A stretch of 5,996 bases of DNA, from NCBI GenBank assembly GCA_021803885.1, contig JAJZKY010000321.1, forward strand, positions 1 through 5,996. The letters run 5' to 3'. The stretch is from Planctomycetota bacterium. GTDB taxonomy: Bacteria > Planctomycetota > Phycisphaerae > WQYP01 > JAJZKY01. The notes beneath the pieces are model-generated. The model was not told the origin of the DNA. It searched no databases and saw only the letters and a list, made by a program, of their open reading frames with translations. This document shows positions 1 to 5,996 of the stretch, in pieces (position 1 is the first letter of the stretch; every line of letters begins with the position of its first letter). The position numbers were made by a program, and so were the translations under genes.

Positions 1-1931
1 TACAACTGGCGGCAAACAGTGGGTCCGATGATAGCCTGAAATTGTGAATGCTTTGTAGCCAAAGTCGCCGTCCAGATTTCGAAGTCGGTTTTAGTTTGGG
101 TTACCGTGCTGCGATCCGGCAGGCCATATTTATTGAGCTTGGTCATATAGAAGGCCATTTCCTTCCGCCGTACCGACATGGGGAATATATGCAATCCCAA
201 GGCCTGATCCCAGACCATGTTATAAACCATACTCCACGTCCCCGGCTGGTTGAAGGCCATGCGGTAATGATTGCCATCATTATCCACCTTCATCCATTTG
301 CGAGCCCAGCGGCGAGCCAGCGCCTGATAGTCGTTGGCCTCGGCGGTCATTCCGCGCATGCGGCATAACATGCCATACGCTCCCATGGCCACAATGGCTT
401 TTACCGATAAATTGGCATTGTGGGCCATGAAACCCAGAAAGTCATTGGTGCTTAACTGTTTACCGGGGTCAAAGCCGGATTTCCTCAAATAGACCACCCA
501 TTTAGTCAGTAATGGCCAGTATTTGGTGGCAAAGTCGGCATTCCCCTCCGCCTTGGCAATCGCGGCGGCAAGGATAATCATGTTGCCACTCTCTTCCACC
601 ATCATATTCTCTCCGCCGGTGTTGTAATGTCCCGTACAAATTGGATATGTACCCAGATCATGCGGCGACCATGCGAACTTCCAGCGTGGGGTATTGGCGG
701 AATTTAAATCCGGCACAATGGAGGCCGCCTCCAGTTGCGGACAAAAAGTCAGCAGCAAAGGCGAAGCCGGGAAAATAACATCCACCGTGGCGATATCTCC
801 ATTGCTGGTCTCTTCTTTGGTATACACCATGGGCATACCATTGGCATCCGCGGCCATGCCCATGGCCGCCAGCGCCTGACGATAGGCCATCGAGGCGATG
901 GTGGCATACTGGTAGGAGCCAATGCGCTTGGCATCGGTGATGACATTGGAATCAAAGGCGACACTTTTTTTCATCAGGGATTTATAGTGGCTACCCGCCC
1001 ATTGGAACATCGCCGACGGGGTCTTAAAAATGTGTCGCCAATAAGGCCTCTGATATTCTCCGAAGTAATCTATGGCATAGACTTCATCATACGCCACCAT
1101 CACATGGCGGGATACAGCACTGTTTGTAACGCTGCCCAAATTGAAGGTGAACGCTTCCACCGGATCACCGGCGCTAACTGCGCGTGGCATACGCGTGGAA
1201 TCCGCCGCCGGCAACACACCTTTAATAAGAAAATCATTGATGCACCGGTCATTGGCGGCAATGCACGCGGTGCTTTGCCGACTGGAGGCGGCGGTGTAAA
1301 TATAGCCCCAGTCCAGACCCACCGGGTCGCCTGAAATATCAAAATAATGCTGCGTGGTTGAACCAATCTTTAACGCCGTTAACGGCCCGAAGGTTTTGCG
1401 GCTCCACGTAACTTTCTGATTATCATGGTTAACGGCTATGGCTGAACTGGTCGAGTAATAAAGCTGCACATGATGGACTTGGCCATCGGCGGATTTTACA
1501 CGCCAGGTGATATACGTCACCGGCAGAGTCATGGTCTTGAGGTGAGCCGGCAGCCGGGGGGTCATAAACGTCAGCGTGAGATCGATTTTGCTGTTGGAGA
1601 ACTGATATATAGTCGTCGTTGGCCGCACCGTTACGCTGATCTGGCGCATGGCCGGCGCGGTGTTGGGCTGGTTGCCCATGAGCCGATAGGTTGTTCCATC
1701 CACCCGTACCAGGCTGACCAGACTCTGTATCCGGCCATCCCAATACCGTGTGCGGTGGTTGGCCAGATGATTATTTTCTGACCATATACTCATATACGGA
1801 TCAAATGTTACCAGCGGCACCGCCGGCGGACGAAACGCCGGGGCGGCGGCGAGGGATGGCGCATGAACCATGGCTCCGAACAAACAAGCCACCACCGCGC
1901 CAGACAACGCCGCTTTTATATATTTGAGCAT
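1..1931 (-). CDS. Secreted DUF4965 / glutaminase A-like protein, C-terminus cut by window edge
   Basis: The frame is open without a stop from ATG at 1931 to the left edge, giving 643 residues. Residues 1-30 look like an export signal: K3 and K6, then a hydrophobic stretch ending in LAAAPAF. A VVAC tetrad at 13-16 could instead be a lipobox. The N-terminal beta domain (DUF5127-like) opens with DPYMSIWS at 44-51, then YWDG at 63-66 and LVRVDGTTYRLMG at 74-86. From about residue 330 the helical DUF4965/DUF1793 part follows: TVDVIFPASPLL at 382-393, SPHDLGTYP at 422-430, VEESGNM at 445-451, NDFLGFMAHNANLS at 496-509, WDQALGL at 574-580 and DFEIWTA at 616-622. These match the family of fungal glutaminase GtaA. 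Bacterial members often sit in glycan-use clusters, so glutamine deamidation here is only a family label. Roughly 40-60 C-terminal residues are probably missing. Family assignment is firm; substrate is unknown. Confidence 0.9.
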   Translation of the reverse strand, partial: MLKYIKAALSGAVVACLFGAMVHAPSLAAAPAFRPPAVPLVTFDPYMSIWSENNHLANHRTRYWDGRIQSLVSLVRVDGTTYRLMGNQPNTAPAMRQISVTVRPTTTIYQFSNSKIDLTLTFMTPRLPAHLKTMTLPVTYITWRVKSADGQVHHVQLYYSTSSAIAVNHDNQKVTWSRKTFGPLTALKIGSTTQHYFDISGDPVGLDWGYIYTAASSRQSTACIAANDRCINDFLIKGVLPAADSTRMPRAVSAGDPVEAFTFNLGSVTNSAVSRHVMVAYDEVYAIDYFGEYQRPYWRHIFKTPSAMFQWAGSHYKSLMKKSVAFDSNVITDAKRIGSYQYATIASMAYRQALAAMGMAADANGMPMVYTKEETSNGDIATVDVIFPASPLLLTFCPQLEAASIVPDLNSANTPRWKFAWSPHDLGTYPICTGHYNTGGENMMVEESGNMIILAAAIAKAEGNADFATKYWPLLTKWVVYLRKSGFDPGKQLSTNDFLGFMAHNANLSVKAIVAMGAYGMLCRMRGMTAEANDYQALARRWARKWMKVDNDGNHYRMAFNQPGTWSMVYNMVWDQALGLHIFPMSVRRKEMAFYMTKLNKYGLPDRSTVTQTKTDFEIWTATLATKHSQFQAIIGPTVCRQL

Positions 1932-1938
1932 GTTAAAA

Positions 1939-1943
1939 CCTCA
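1939..1943 (-). promoter_or_regulatory. Ribosome binding site of the DUF4965 gene
   Basis: The minus strand reads TGAGG, then seven bases (TTTTAAC), then ATG at 1931. Motif and spacing fit a standard Shine-Dalgarno site. It supports this start, which also gives a complete export signal. Confidence 0.8.
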
Positions 1944-1990
1944 TAGAAACACAATGGTAAACTCGACAATCCGATCCATCGCACCGCACA

Positions 1991-2003
1991 GCAAATCATT
2001 TGC
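1991..2003. promoter_or_regulatory. Perfect 13-bp palindrome, candidate operator
   Basis: GCAAAT-C-ATTTGC is a perfect inverted repeat of 6-bp arms around one base, lying 60 bases upstream of the DUF4965 start. The arms are too close to form an RNA hairpin, so a dimeric DNA-binding protein is the natural reading. I cannot name the regulator. It does not match the LacI-like site in front of the rhamnosidase gene. Confidence 0.4.
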
Positions 2004-2069
2004 ATATCGCTTCCCCCGCAACCATCTATCTTAACACGGTGCCATCCGCGATTCCATCACAAATTGCGT

Positions 2070-2097
2070 CACGCGGCGGAACGTTGCCGCCTGCGTG
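2070..2097. repeat. Strong GC-rich hairpin (10-bp stem, one bulge)
   Basis: CACGC at 2070-2074 pairs with GCGTG at 2093-2097 and GGCGG at 2075-2079 pairs with CCGCC at 2087-2091. One base (2092) is bulged and the loop is seven bases (2080-2086). The structure lies 139 bases upstream of the DUF4965 start. In a minus-strand transcript it is followed by ACGCAATTTGTG, not a clean U run, so it is a poor intrinsic terminator in that direction. In a plus-strand transcript two more G-U pairs are possible and a T8 run follows, but only 18 bases later. A leader structure or attenuator is possible. Confidence 0.5.
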
Positions 2098-2181
2098 GTA
2101 TTCTAATGAATATTATTTTTTTTGCACTCCGCAAAATCTCTACATGATCACTGGGGTGTGATAATATTTTCGGGCGTCTGT

Positions 2182-2197
2182 TGCGGCGGCGGCCGCA
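2182..2197. repeat. GC-rich inverted repeat
   Basis: TGCGGC at 2182-2187 and GCCGCA at 2192-2197 form a 6-bp stem with a four-base loop. Flanking TCTG (2177-2180) and CAGA (2201-2204) could extend it across a small internal loop. No U run follows in either direction. Function unknown. Confidence 0.35.
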
Positions 2198-2231
2198 GAG
2201 CAGAGAATAGTAGAGAGTTGAGCACGAGAGT

Positions 2232-2245
2232 CCCGGCGCGCCGGG
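2232..2245. repeat. 14-bp perfect palindrome CCCGGCGCGCCGGG
   Basis: The 14 bases are their own reverse complement. As RNA they would form a 5-bp stem with a CGCG loop. Such GC-only palindromes can arise by chance in GC-rich DNA, so I record it as structure without assigning a role. Confidence 0.35.
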
Positions 2246-2354
2246 TCGGTGGTGGACCTTCGCATCGGAAAGCCTACCTGCGTAAAGTGTCACGCCCCCA
2301 ACCACAGGGCCCGGAGGTCGCAGAGTTCTGTTATCCGCATTCAGGTCCGGTGTT

Positions 2355-2368
2355 CCCGACACATCGGG
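2355..2368. repeat. Small inverted repeat CCCGA-CACA-TCGGG
   Basis: A 5-bp stem with a four-base loop, 172 bases beyond the rhamnosidase stop. It is not followed by a U run in the minus-strand transcript, so it is not a standard terminator. Confidence 0.3.
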
Positions 2369-2470
2369 GCATGAAAATAACCCGGAGGGATGGACGTTAA
2401 GAGGCCGGCAATATTCTGACGAATTGTTGCCCAGGGGGACGGCAGAAATACGAAAGCAGTTCTTCCGCCC

Positions 2471-2504
2471 AAAACAGCCCGAAGCCAACGACAATTAACG
2501 GCTT
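2471..2504 (-). terminator. Weak candidate terminator of the rhamnosidase gene
   Basis: In the minus-strand transcript AAGCC (2504-2500) pairs with GGCTT (2486-2482) around a 13-base loop. Six bases later comes a run of four U (2474-2471). It begins 36 bases past the rhamnosidase stop, the right place, but the stem is short, the loop long and the U run short and detached. Confidence 0.22.
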
Positions 2505-2539
2505 GTAATATATGCATTTTTCCACCATCTTCTAAATTG

Positions 2540-5488
2540 TCAGGGATATCGCGGTGCAGAAAGCCGATAATCTCCGCCAGGCACTTCACAGACCATCTGT
2601 CCAGTAGTTAAGGCAAATATTTTCACGCCTGATTGCGCCGGAGTTTTTCCATTAATCCTTACGCTCGCTGCGTTACGCGCGGGAATATATATTTGAGCTC
2701 TGATATTTGGCGGAACCACAATATGCAACGTAACCTGATGGTTGGCAAGCCGCCAATTGCTGACGATTTTTCCCAGCACCGAATCATAACTGACCTTCAC
2801 CCATTTAAGATTGTCCACAATTTCAGGGCGGATTTCCAGTTGACGCCCCGGCTTTCGGGCCATATCCAGGCGGATGCCGCCCAGACCCTGAAAGAACCAT
2901 TGTTCAATATGGCCCAGCATGAAGTGGTCTTGTGAATCACCGGCGTTGCAGTTCCATGCTTCCGTTAATGCTGTGGCCCCGTGCGCAATTTGGTAGCCAT
3001 AGCTCGGTGGCGTGGTTTGTGTGGCCATCTTATAAAGCAATTCCGATTGGTCCGCATCCGTTAATGCCTGCACCACATAATGAAATCCAATATCACCGGC
3101 GGTGGTATGGTACTTGTGCTTGACAATATTGGCGATCAGATTGTGCAAGACCTTACTACGGTTGATTTCTCGCACCAATCCTGTGGCCAATGCCATGGCA
3201 TTGGCGCATTGGCTGCCCCGATCATATTGGCCGGTGGCGGGGTGATAGAACCTGCGGTTGAATGCCGCCCGGACGTCCCTGGCCTCGGCGGCAAAATGCC
3301 ACGCGGCTTGGAGATGGCCCAATATACGGGAGATTTTTACCAGGGTGGTCAAATCTCGATACCACGTAGCGGTGGCGGTTACACCCATACTCGTTAATTG
3401 CTCGAAACCCGGTGCGCCAGGTCCCAGGTCAAACCAGTCGCCCAGGCCATACGCGAGAATATTATTCCCGGCCCGTGATTTCAGATAGTGCAGGTAACGG
3501 ACCATCATCGGATAATTTTGCGATAATATCCGCTTATCTCCGAAATATTTGTAGGTAAGCCAAGGATCAAGCACGCACGCACTGCCCCATTCCGGGGAAT
3601 CGGTGAATGCGCCAGGATAGTTGAAATATTCCGGCGCAAAATCCGGAACCATACCATTGGGCCACTGCGCATCACGCATATTGGCCGCCGTTTGTTCATA
3701 TAACTTCGGCACAAAATAGTTGTCCATGATGCCCGGCCCCACCAGGTATGTATCCTCCAACCAACCGGTCTTTTCCCGCGTGGGGCAATCCGTAATAATG
3801 CTGACCATGTTATTGACCATGGCCATGGTGATGATGTGGTGAATGTGATTCAGCAGGCTGTTGCTGCACGCAAAATGACCGATGGTGGCTGAGGATGTGT
3901 GCGTGGCCTGCCCGACCACACTCATTACCACCGGTCTGTTGTCCACGCCGGATTTCTCCGCCGCAAGTGCGTCAATTTGGACGTAGCGGAATCCGAAATA
4001 GGAGAAAATGGGGTGAAACGTCTCCACCCCTTTGCCATCAAGTGTGTACACGCACCATATAGGCCCGGCACAGGACTGCCACTGTGTACCATTGGGATGC
4101 AGTAATTCAGATGGATACACAATAAGCTTGGAACCCGCCGGCCCTCGCGCTTGGATAATAAATCGCCCCGCCATATTCTGGCCCAGATCATACACACTCA
4201 CACCCGGTTGTGGATGTGTGATGCGAACGGGCTTATAAATGTGCATGACCTTTACCGGCGGTGCAATTTGCGGCGTCAGCTTTCCGCCGGGTCCATTTAC
4301 CACCATGACCTGTCGCCATTGGCTGTCATTAAATTCAATTTGATCCCAGCCCGGAATGGCATCCAGGGCATTGTAATCCTCGCCGCCGTAAATCGACGAA
4401 AATATCACCGGCCCCGGATCGGTACGCCACCGGCCATTACTGACAATATTTTCCCGCCTTCCATTTCTGAACGTGATGTGCAATTGCAGAATTAACTTGG
4501 GCCGACCAAACGGATTGGGCGAATGTTCATATCGGCGTGTTCCCTCCGGGCAATCGTACATACCGGTACCCAGCATGACACCGATCGCATTGTGTCCGCT
4601 ACGCAGCATGGGGGCGACGTTGTACGCGTTATATAAAACCGTCTTTGTATAATCCGTCCAGCCCGGCTGCAGGACATCATCACCGACTTTTCGGCCATTG
4701 ATAAATAGAGAGTATTGGCCCAGTCCGGATACGTATACCGTTGCGCGTCTGATCCGATTGTTGATCGCAAAACTGTGCCTGAAAAGCGGTAAAGCCTGGC
4801 GCGGGTTGGGACGATGGCCCCACGGTCTGCGGCCCCAGCGGGCAATTGTGCGGGCGTGTTTCCAACCGGCTGTGTTAAACCCGACGTTCTCCCATCCCGC
4901 AGCCGGTTGATGGTTGGTCGCCAGCCATGTTGCATCGATCGGCAAGTAAATCTTGGCACCGGATAAAAGGATAATGATCAGCCTGCCAATTAAGCCTGCA
5001 TGATTGACATTAGCTCCGATATTGCTGGCTTCAATCGCCAGCATGTTCACTCCGGGGTGCAGCAGCCGGGTGATGTTGGGATGATAAATGGTGTTCCAGT
5101 TGGCTCCGCGCCATTGTGAGTTTTGTGCCGCCTGCACACCATTAACATAAAGAGTGAATTGTTCATCGGCTGTCAGATCAAACACCGCGCCGCGAATGCC
5201 GGCGTCGGCACGCAGTTGAATTTTCCGGCGAAACCAGGCCCGACTTAGGGCCGTGCCTCCGCCGCCGGAGTTGCCCCACATCCAGTCCAACTTTCTCAGC
5301 GGGTTACGCGGCGGTAACGGTGCGGCGATCCATTGGGCGTTCCAATTTACAATCGGTGGTACCGCATGAAAATCTTCCTGCAGGGGCACCGAGCGCGGTG
5401 TGGCGAAACTTGGGCCACTACCCGCCATCATGCCAATGAATCCCATAACCACCAATGCTTGAGAGTGTTTGAACCCTACCTTTATCAC
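2540..5488 (-). CDS. Secreted alpha-L-rhamnosidase, glycoside hydrolase family 78
   Basis: This 982-residue enzyme should release terminal alpha-L-rhamnose from glycans or glycosides by inversion. The GTG start is needed for a full signal peptide: K3, K7, a hydrophobic core at 11-22, and probable cleavage after SFA (27-29). An extra N-terminal beta domain (about 50-200, with LYVNG at 113-117) precedes the Bac_rhamnosid_N domain (about 240-400, with LFINGRKVG at 261-269). The Bac_rhamnosid beta domain follows (about 410-530, DLGQNMAGR at 434-442), then the six-hairpin catalytic barrel (about 535-875) and a C-terminal beta domain (about 876-982). DCPTREKTGWLED at 567-579 holds D567, E572 (likely general acid) and D579. 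GATALTEAW at 837-845 holds E843, the likely base, followed by HFMLGHIEQWF at 855-865. These are the acidic positions conserved in GH78, and the length is normal for the family. The protein is intact with no frameshift. Exact substrate cannot be read from sequence. Confidence 0.96.
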   Translation of the reverse strand: MIKVGFKHSQALVVMGFIGMMAGSGPSFATPRSVPLQEDFHAVPPIVNWNAQWIAAPLPPRNPLRKLDWMWGNSGGGGTALSRAWFRRKIQLRADAGIRGAVFDLTADEQFTLYVNGVQAAQNSQWRGANWNTIYHPNITRLLHPGVNMLAIEASNIGANVNHAGLIGRLIIILLSGAKIYLPIDATWLATNHQPAAGWENVGFNTAGWKHARTIARWGRRPWGHRPNPRQALPLFRHSFAINNRIRRATVYVSGLGQYSLFINGRKVGDDVLQPGWTDYTKTVLYNAYNVAPMLRSGHNAIGVMLGTGMYDCPEGTRRYEHSPNPFGRPKLILQLHITFRNGRRENIVSNGRWRTDPGPVIFSSIYGGEDYNALDAIPGWDQIEFNDSQWRQVMVVNGPGGKLTPQIAPPVKVMHIYKPVRITHPQPGVSVYDLGQNMAGRFIIQARGPAGSKLIVYPSELLHPNGTQWQSCAGPIWCVYTLDGKGVETFHPIFSYFGFRYVQIDALAAEKSGVDNRPVVMSVVGQATHTSSATIGHFACSNSLLNHIHHIITMAMVNNMVSIITDCPTREKTGWLEDTYLVGPGIMDNYFVPKLYEQTAANMRDAQWPNGMVPDFAPEYFNYPGAFTDSPEWGSACVLDPWLTYKYFGDKRILSQNYPMMVRYLHYLKSRAGNNILAYGLGDWFDLGPGAPGFEQLTSMGVTATATWYRDLTTLVKISRILGHLQAAWHFAAEARDVRAAFNRRFYHPATGQYDRGSQCANAMALATGLVREINRSKVLHNLIANIVKHKYHTTAGDIGFHYVVQALTDADQSELLYKMATQTTPPSYGYQIAHGATALTEAWNCNAGDSQDHFMLGHIEQWFFQGLGGIRLDMARKPGRQLEIRPEIVDNLKWVKVSYDSVLGKIVSNWRLANHQVTLHIVVPPNIRAQIYIPARNAASVRINGKTPAQSGVKIFALTTGQMVCEVPGGDYRLSAPRYP

Positions 5489-5493
5489 GCCAA

Positions 5494-5498
5494 CCCCT
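5494..5498 (-). promoter_or_regulatory. Ribosome binding site deciding the GTG start of the rhamnosidase
   Basis: The minus strand reads AGGGG, five bases (TTGGC), then GTG at 5488. The next ATG in frame (residue 15) would lie inside the hydrophobic core and lose the positively charged n-region, so the GTG start is preferred. Confidence 0.65.
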
Positions 5499-5508
5499 GC
5501 TTCACTAA

Positions 5509-5523
5509 ATTTTAGCGATTACA
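5509..5523 (-). promoter_or_regulatory. Candidate LacI-family operator overlapping a possible -10 box
   Basis: The minus strand at 5523-5510 reads TGTAATCGCTAAAA. Against the general LacI/CcpA-type pattern TGTAANCGNTTACA it agrees at 10 of the 12 fixed positions, including the central CG and a complete left arm. It ends 21 bases before the rhamnosidase GTG. TAAAAT at 5514-5509 could be a -10 box, giving a short leader that still contains the ribosome binding site. I see no -35 box at proper spacing. Repression relieved by a rhamnose-type sugar is an inference; no regulator gene is in the window. Confidence 0.4.
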
Positions 5524-5857
5524 AACTTTTCGACCGGCAAGACTACATCGAACCTTGAGCCGCACGTACCAATGCGTCGGTCACACGAATGCCACAGTTG
5601 CGGCGTTGCGGCAACAAATCGCAGCACATTTGAGGCAAGCAACAAGCCCATTGTCGCACATGTTCCGGTTTTTCCAGAATCTGTAAGAACCCGCCCAAGT
5701 TGCCGTACCTTAGTATTGATAAACCAACACCCCAGTTCCAGTGGGGAAAAATGTTCCGTCCGCGGGCCGGGAAAATCACGCACATTGCGATCATGGAGTT
5801 CCTACACCCCAAGATTGCAGCCTGGACTGTCCACCGCGCCCAAGGAAAATTACTCGG

Positions 5858-5877
5858 CGGAAAACACCACGTTTCCG
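5858..5877 (-). terminator. Weak candidate terminator of the prepilin-like gene
   Basis: CGGAAA and TTTCCG form a 6-bp stem around an eight-base loop, starting 29 bases past the TGA at 5907. Downstream on the minus strand comes CCGAGTAATTTTCC, a diluted U-rich stretch. Position is right, structure is weak. Confidence 0.25.
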
Positions 5878-5906
5878 GTGCACCCGCGTTCGAGGCCTGC
5901 CTTATG

Positions 5907-5996
5907 TCAATTGGTCGTTGGAAGCAGGTTATACACATACAGACCGTATTGTTTTACGGCAGCGGCATGCCCGTCGGCAAAAACAGCGTTGGCGTA
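5907..5996 (-). CDS. C-terminal end of a probable H-X9-DG prepilin-like protein
   Basis: The last 29 codons and a TGA stop are visible; the rest lies beyond the right edge. The residues begin YANAVFADGHAAAVKQYG and end NLLPTTN. The ANAVFADGH core resembles the end of DUF1559 / H-X9-DG-CTERM proteins, where a histidine, nine residues and Asp-Gly close the C-terminal domain (typically HGG..N..FADGHV). These proteins usually start with a type IV prepilin-like N-terminal methylation signal and are exported or surface-attached pseudopilin-like proteins, abundant in Planctomycetes, Lentisphaerae and Verrucomicrobia and often beside glycoside hydrolase genes. The diagnostic histidine would fall three codons outside the window, so it cannot be confirmed here. 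Only 29 residues support the call. Confidence 0.68.
   Translation of the reverse strand, partial: YANAVFADGHAAAVKQYGLYVYNLLPTTN

Larger units (their letters stand above)
1932..2539. other. 608-base intergenic region without a recognisable gene
   Basis: This gap separates the rhamnosidase stop from the DUF4965 start. Reading frames of up to 141 codons exist on the minus strand (2069-2494) and 92 on the plus strand (2122-2400), but their translations are rich in Arg, Pro, Cys and Ser, resemble no family I know and lack convincing ribosome binding sites. What the region does hold is structure: inverted repeats at 1991-2003, 2070-2097, 2182-2197, 2232-2245 and 2355-2368, an eight-base T run on the plus strand at 2116-2123, and a purine-rich plus-strand stretch at about 2196-2230 (pyrimidine-rich in a minus-strand transcript). 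It probably holds the 3' end of the rhamnosidase transcript and the promoter and leader of the DUF4965 gene. I could not pick a convincing promoter by eye. Confidence 0.6.
5489..5906. other. 418-base intergenic region without a recognisable gene
   Basis: This gap lies between the prepilin-like stop and the rhamnosidase start. Minus-strand frames of 131 codons (5543-5938) and 92 codons (5505-5783) are open, but the longer one starts inside the prepilin gene in another frame. Neither has a ribosome binding site, a domain or a family resemblance. Near the rhamnosidase it carries the candidate operator. Elsewhere I see only minor structure: a tandem GTTGCGGC pair at 5597-5612, a 5-bp inverted repeat CCCCA/TGGGG at 5730-5746 and the hairpin at 5858-5877. 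Confidence 0.55.

Noticed and set aside
735..1334. Open frame of 199 codons on the plus strand
   Set aside because: It is antisense to the DUF4965 coding frame, whose translation carries family motifs throughout.
2122..2400. Open frame of 92 codons on the plus strand in the gap
   Set aside because: No family resemblance and a composition rich in Arg, Gly and Pro. It runs antisense to the direction of every real gene here.
2069..2494. Open frame of 141 codons on the minus strand in the gap
   Set aside because: It has no recognisable domain, no convincing ribosome binding site and a low-complexity Arg/Pro/Ser-rich C-terminal half typical of translated noncoding GC-rich DNA.
5529..5552. GGTTCGA stretch on the minus strand suggesting a tRNA T-loop, and TTCGA/TCGAA inverted repeat
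   Set aside because: The flanking bases do not form a T-stem and no acceptor or anticodon arm can be built. The inverted repeat is short with a 14-base spacer.
5505..5783. Open frame of 92 codons on the minus strand just before the rhamnosidase
   Set aside because: It starts at GTG without a ribosome binding site, shows no domain, and covers the candidate operator and -10 region.
5880..5906. GTTCGAGGCC on the plus strand as a possible tRNA T-arm
   Set aside because: The arms around it do not pair as a five-base T-stem and no other tRNA arm is visible.
5543..5938. Open frame of 131 codons on the minus strand
   Set aside because: It begins inside the prepilin-like C-terminus in a different frame, and its translation resembles nothing known.

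Overview
The window holds three genes, all on the minus strand, so the direction of reading is right to left. From upstream to downstream they are: the last 29 residues of a probable H-X9-DG prepilin-like protein (5907-5996), a complete secreted GH78 alpha-L-rhamnosidase of 982 residues (2540-5488), and most of a secreted DUF4965 / 'glutaminase A-like' protein (1-1931, C-terminus beyond the left edge). The sequence shows no RNA gene, insertion sequence, CRISPR array or integration site.

The kind of organism is inferred, not proven. Base composition is moderate to slightly GC-rich. H-X9-DG prepilin-like proteins next to large secreted glycoside hydrolases are typical of the Planctomycetes (especially Phycisphaerae-like lineages), Lentisphaerae and Verrucomicrobia. 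No ribosomal or other phylogenetic marker is present, so the phylum remains open.

Layout: 5907-5996 is the prepilin tail. 5489-5906 is a 418-base gap with no convincing gene; next to the rhamnosidase start it carries an AGGGG ribosome binding site and a good LacI-family-like operator match overlapping a possible -10 box. 2540-5488 is the rhamnosidase, which starts at GTG. 1932-2539 is a 608-base gap without a recognisable gene but with several GC-rich inverted repeats, a strong 10-bp hairpin, an eight-base A/T run, and a perfect 13-bp palindrome in front of the DUF4965 gene. 1-1931 is the DUF4965 gene with a clear GAGG ribosome binding site.

How the genes fit together: both large products carry export signals, and one is a rhamnose-releasing enzyme, so the locus looks like a small rhamnosylated-glycan-degrading cluster working outside the cytoplasm. 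The wide gaps and separate candidate operators suggest that the two enzyme genes are transcribed independently or by a controlled read-through rather than as a tight operon. The role of the DUF4965 protein is the real unknown: family annotation says glutaminase, context says carbohydrate use. I found nothing that I can defend as a wholly new system.
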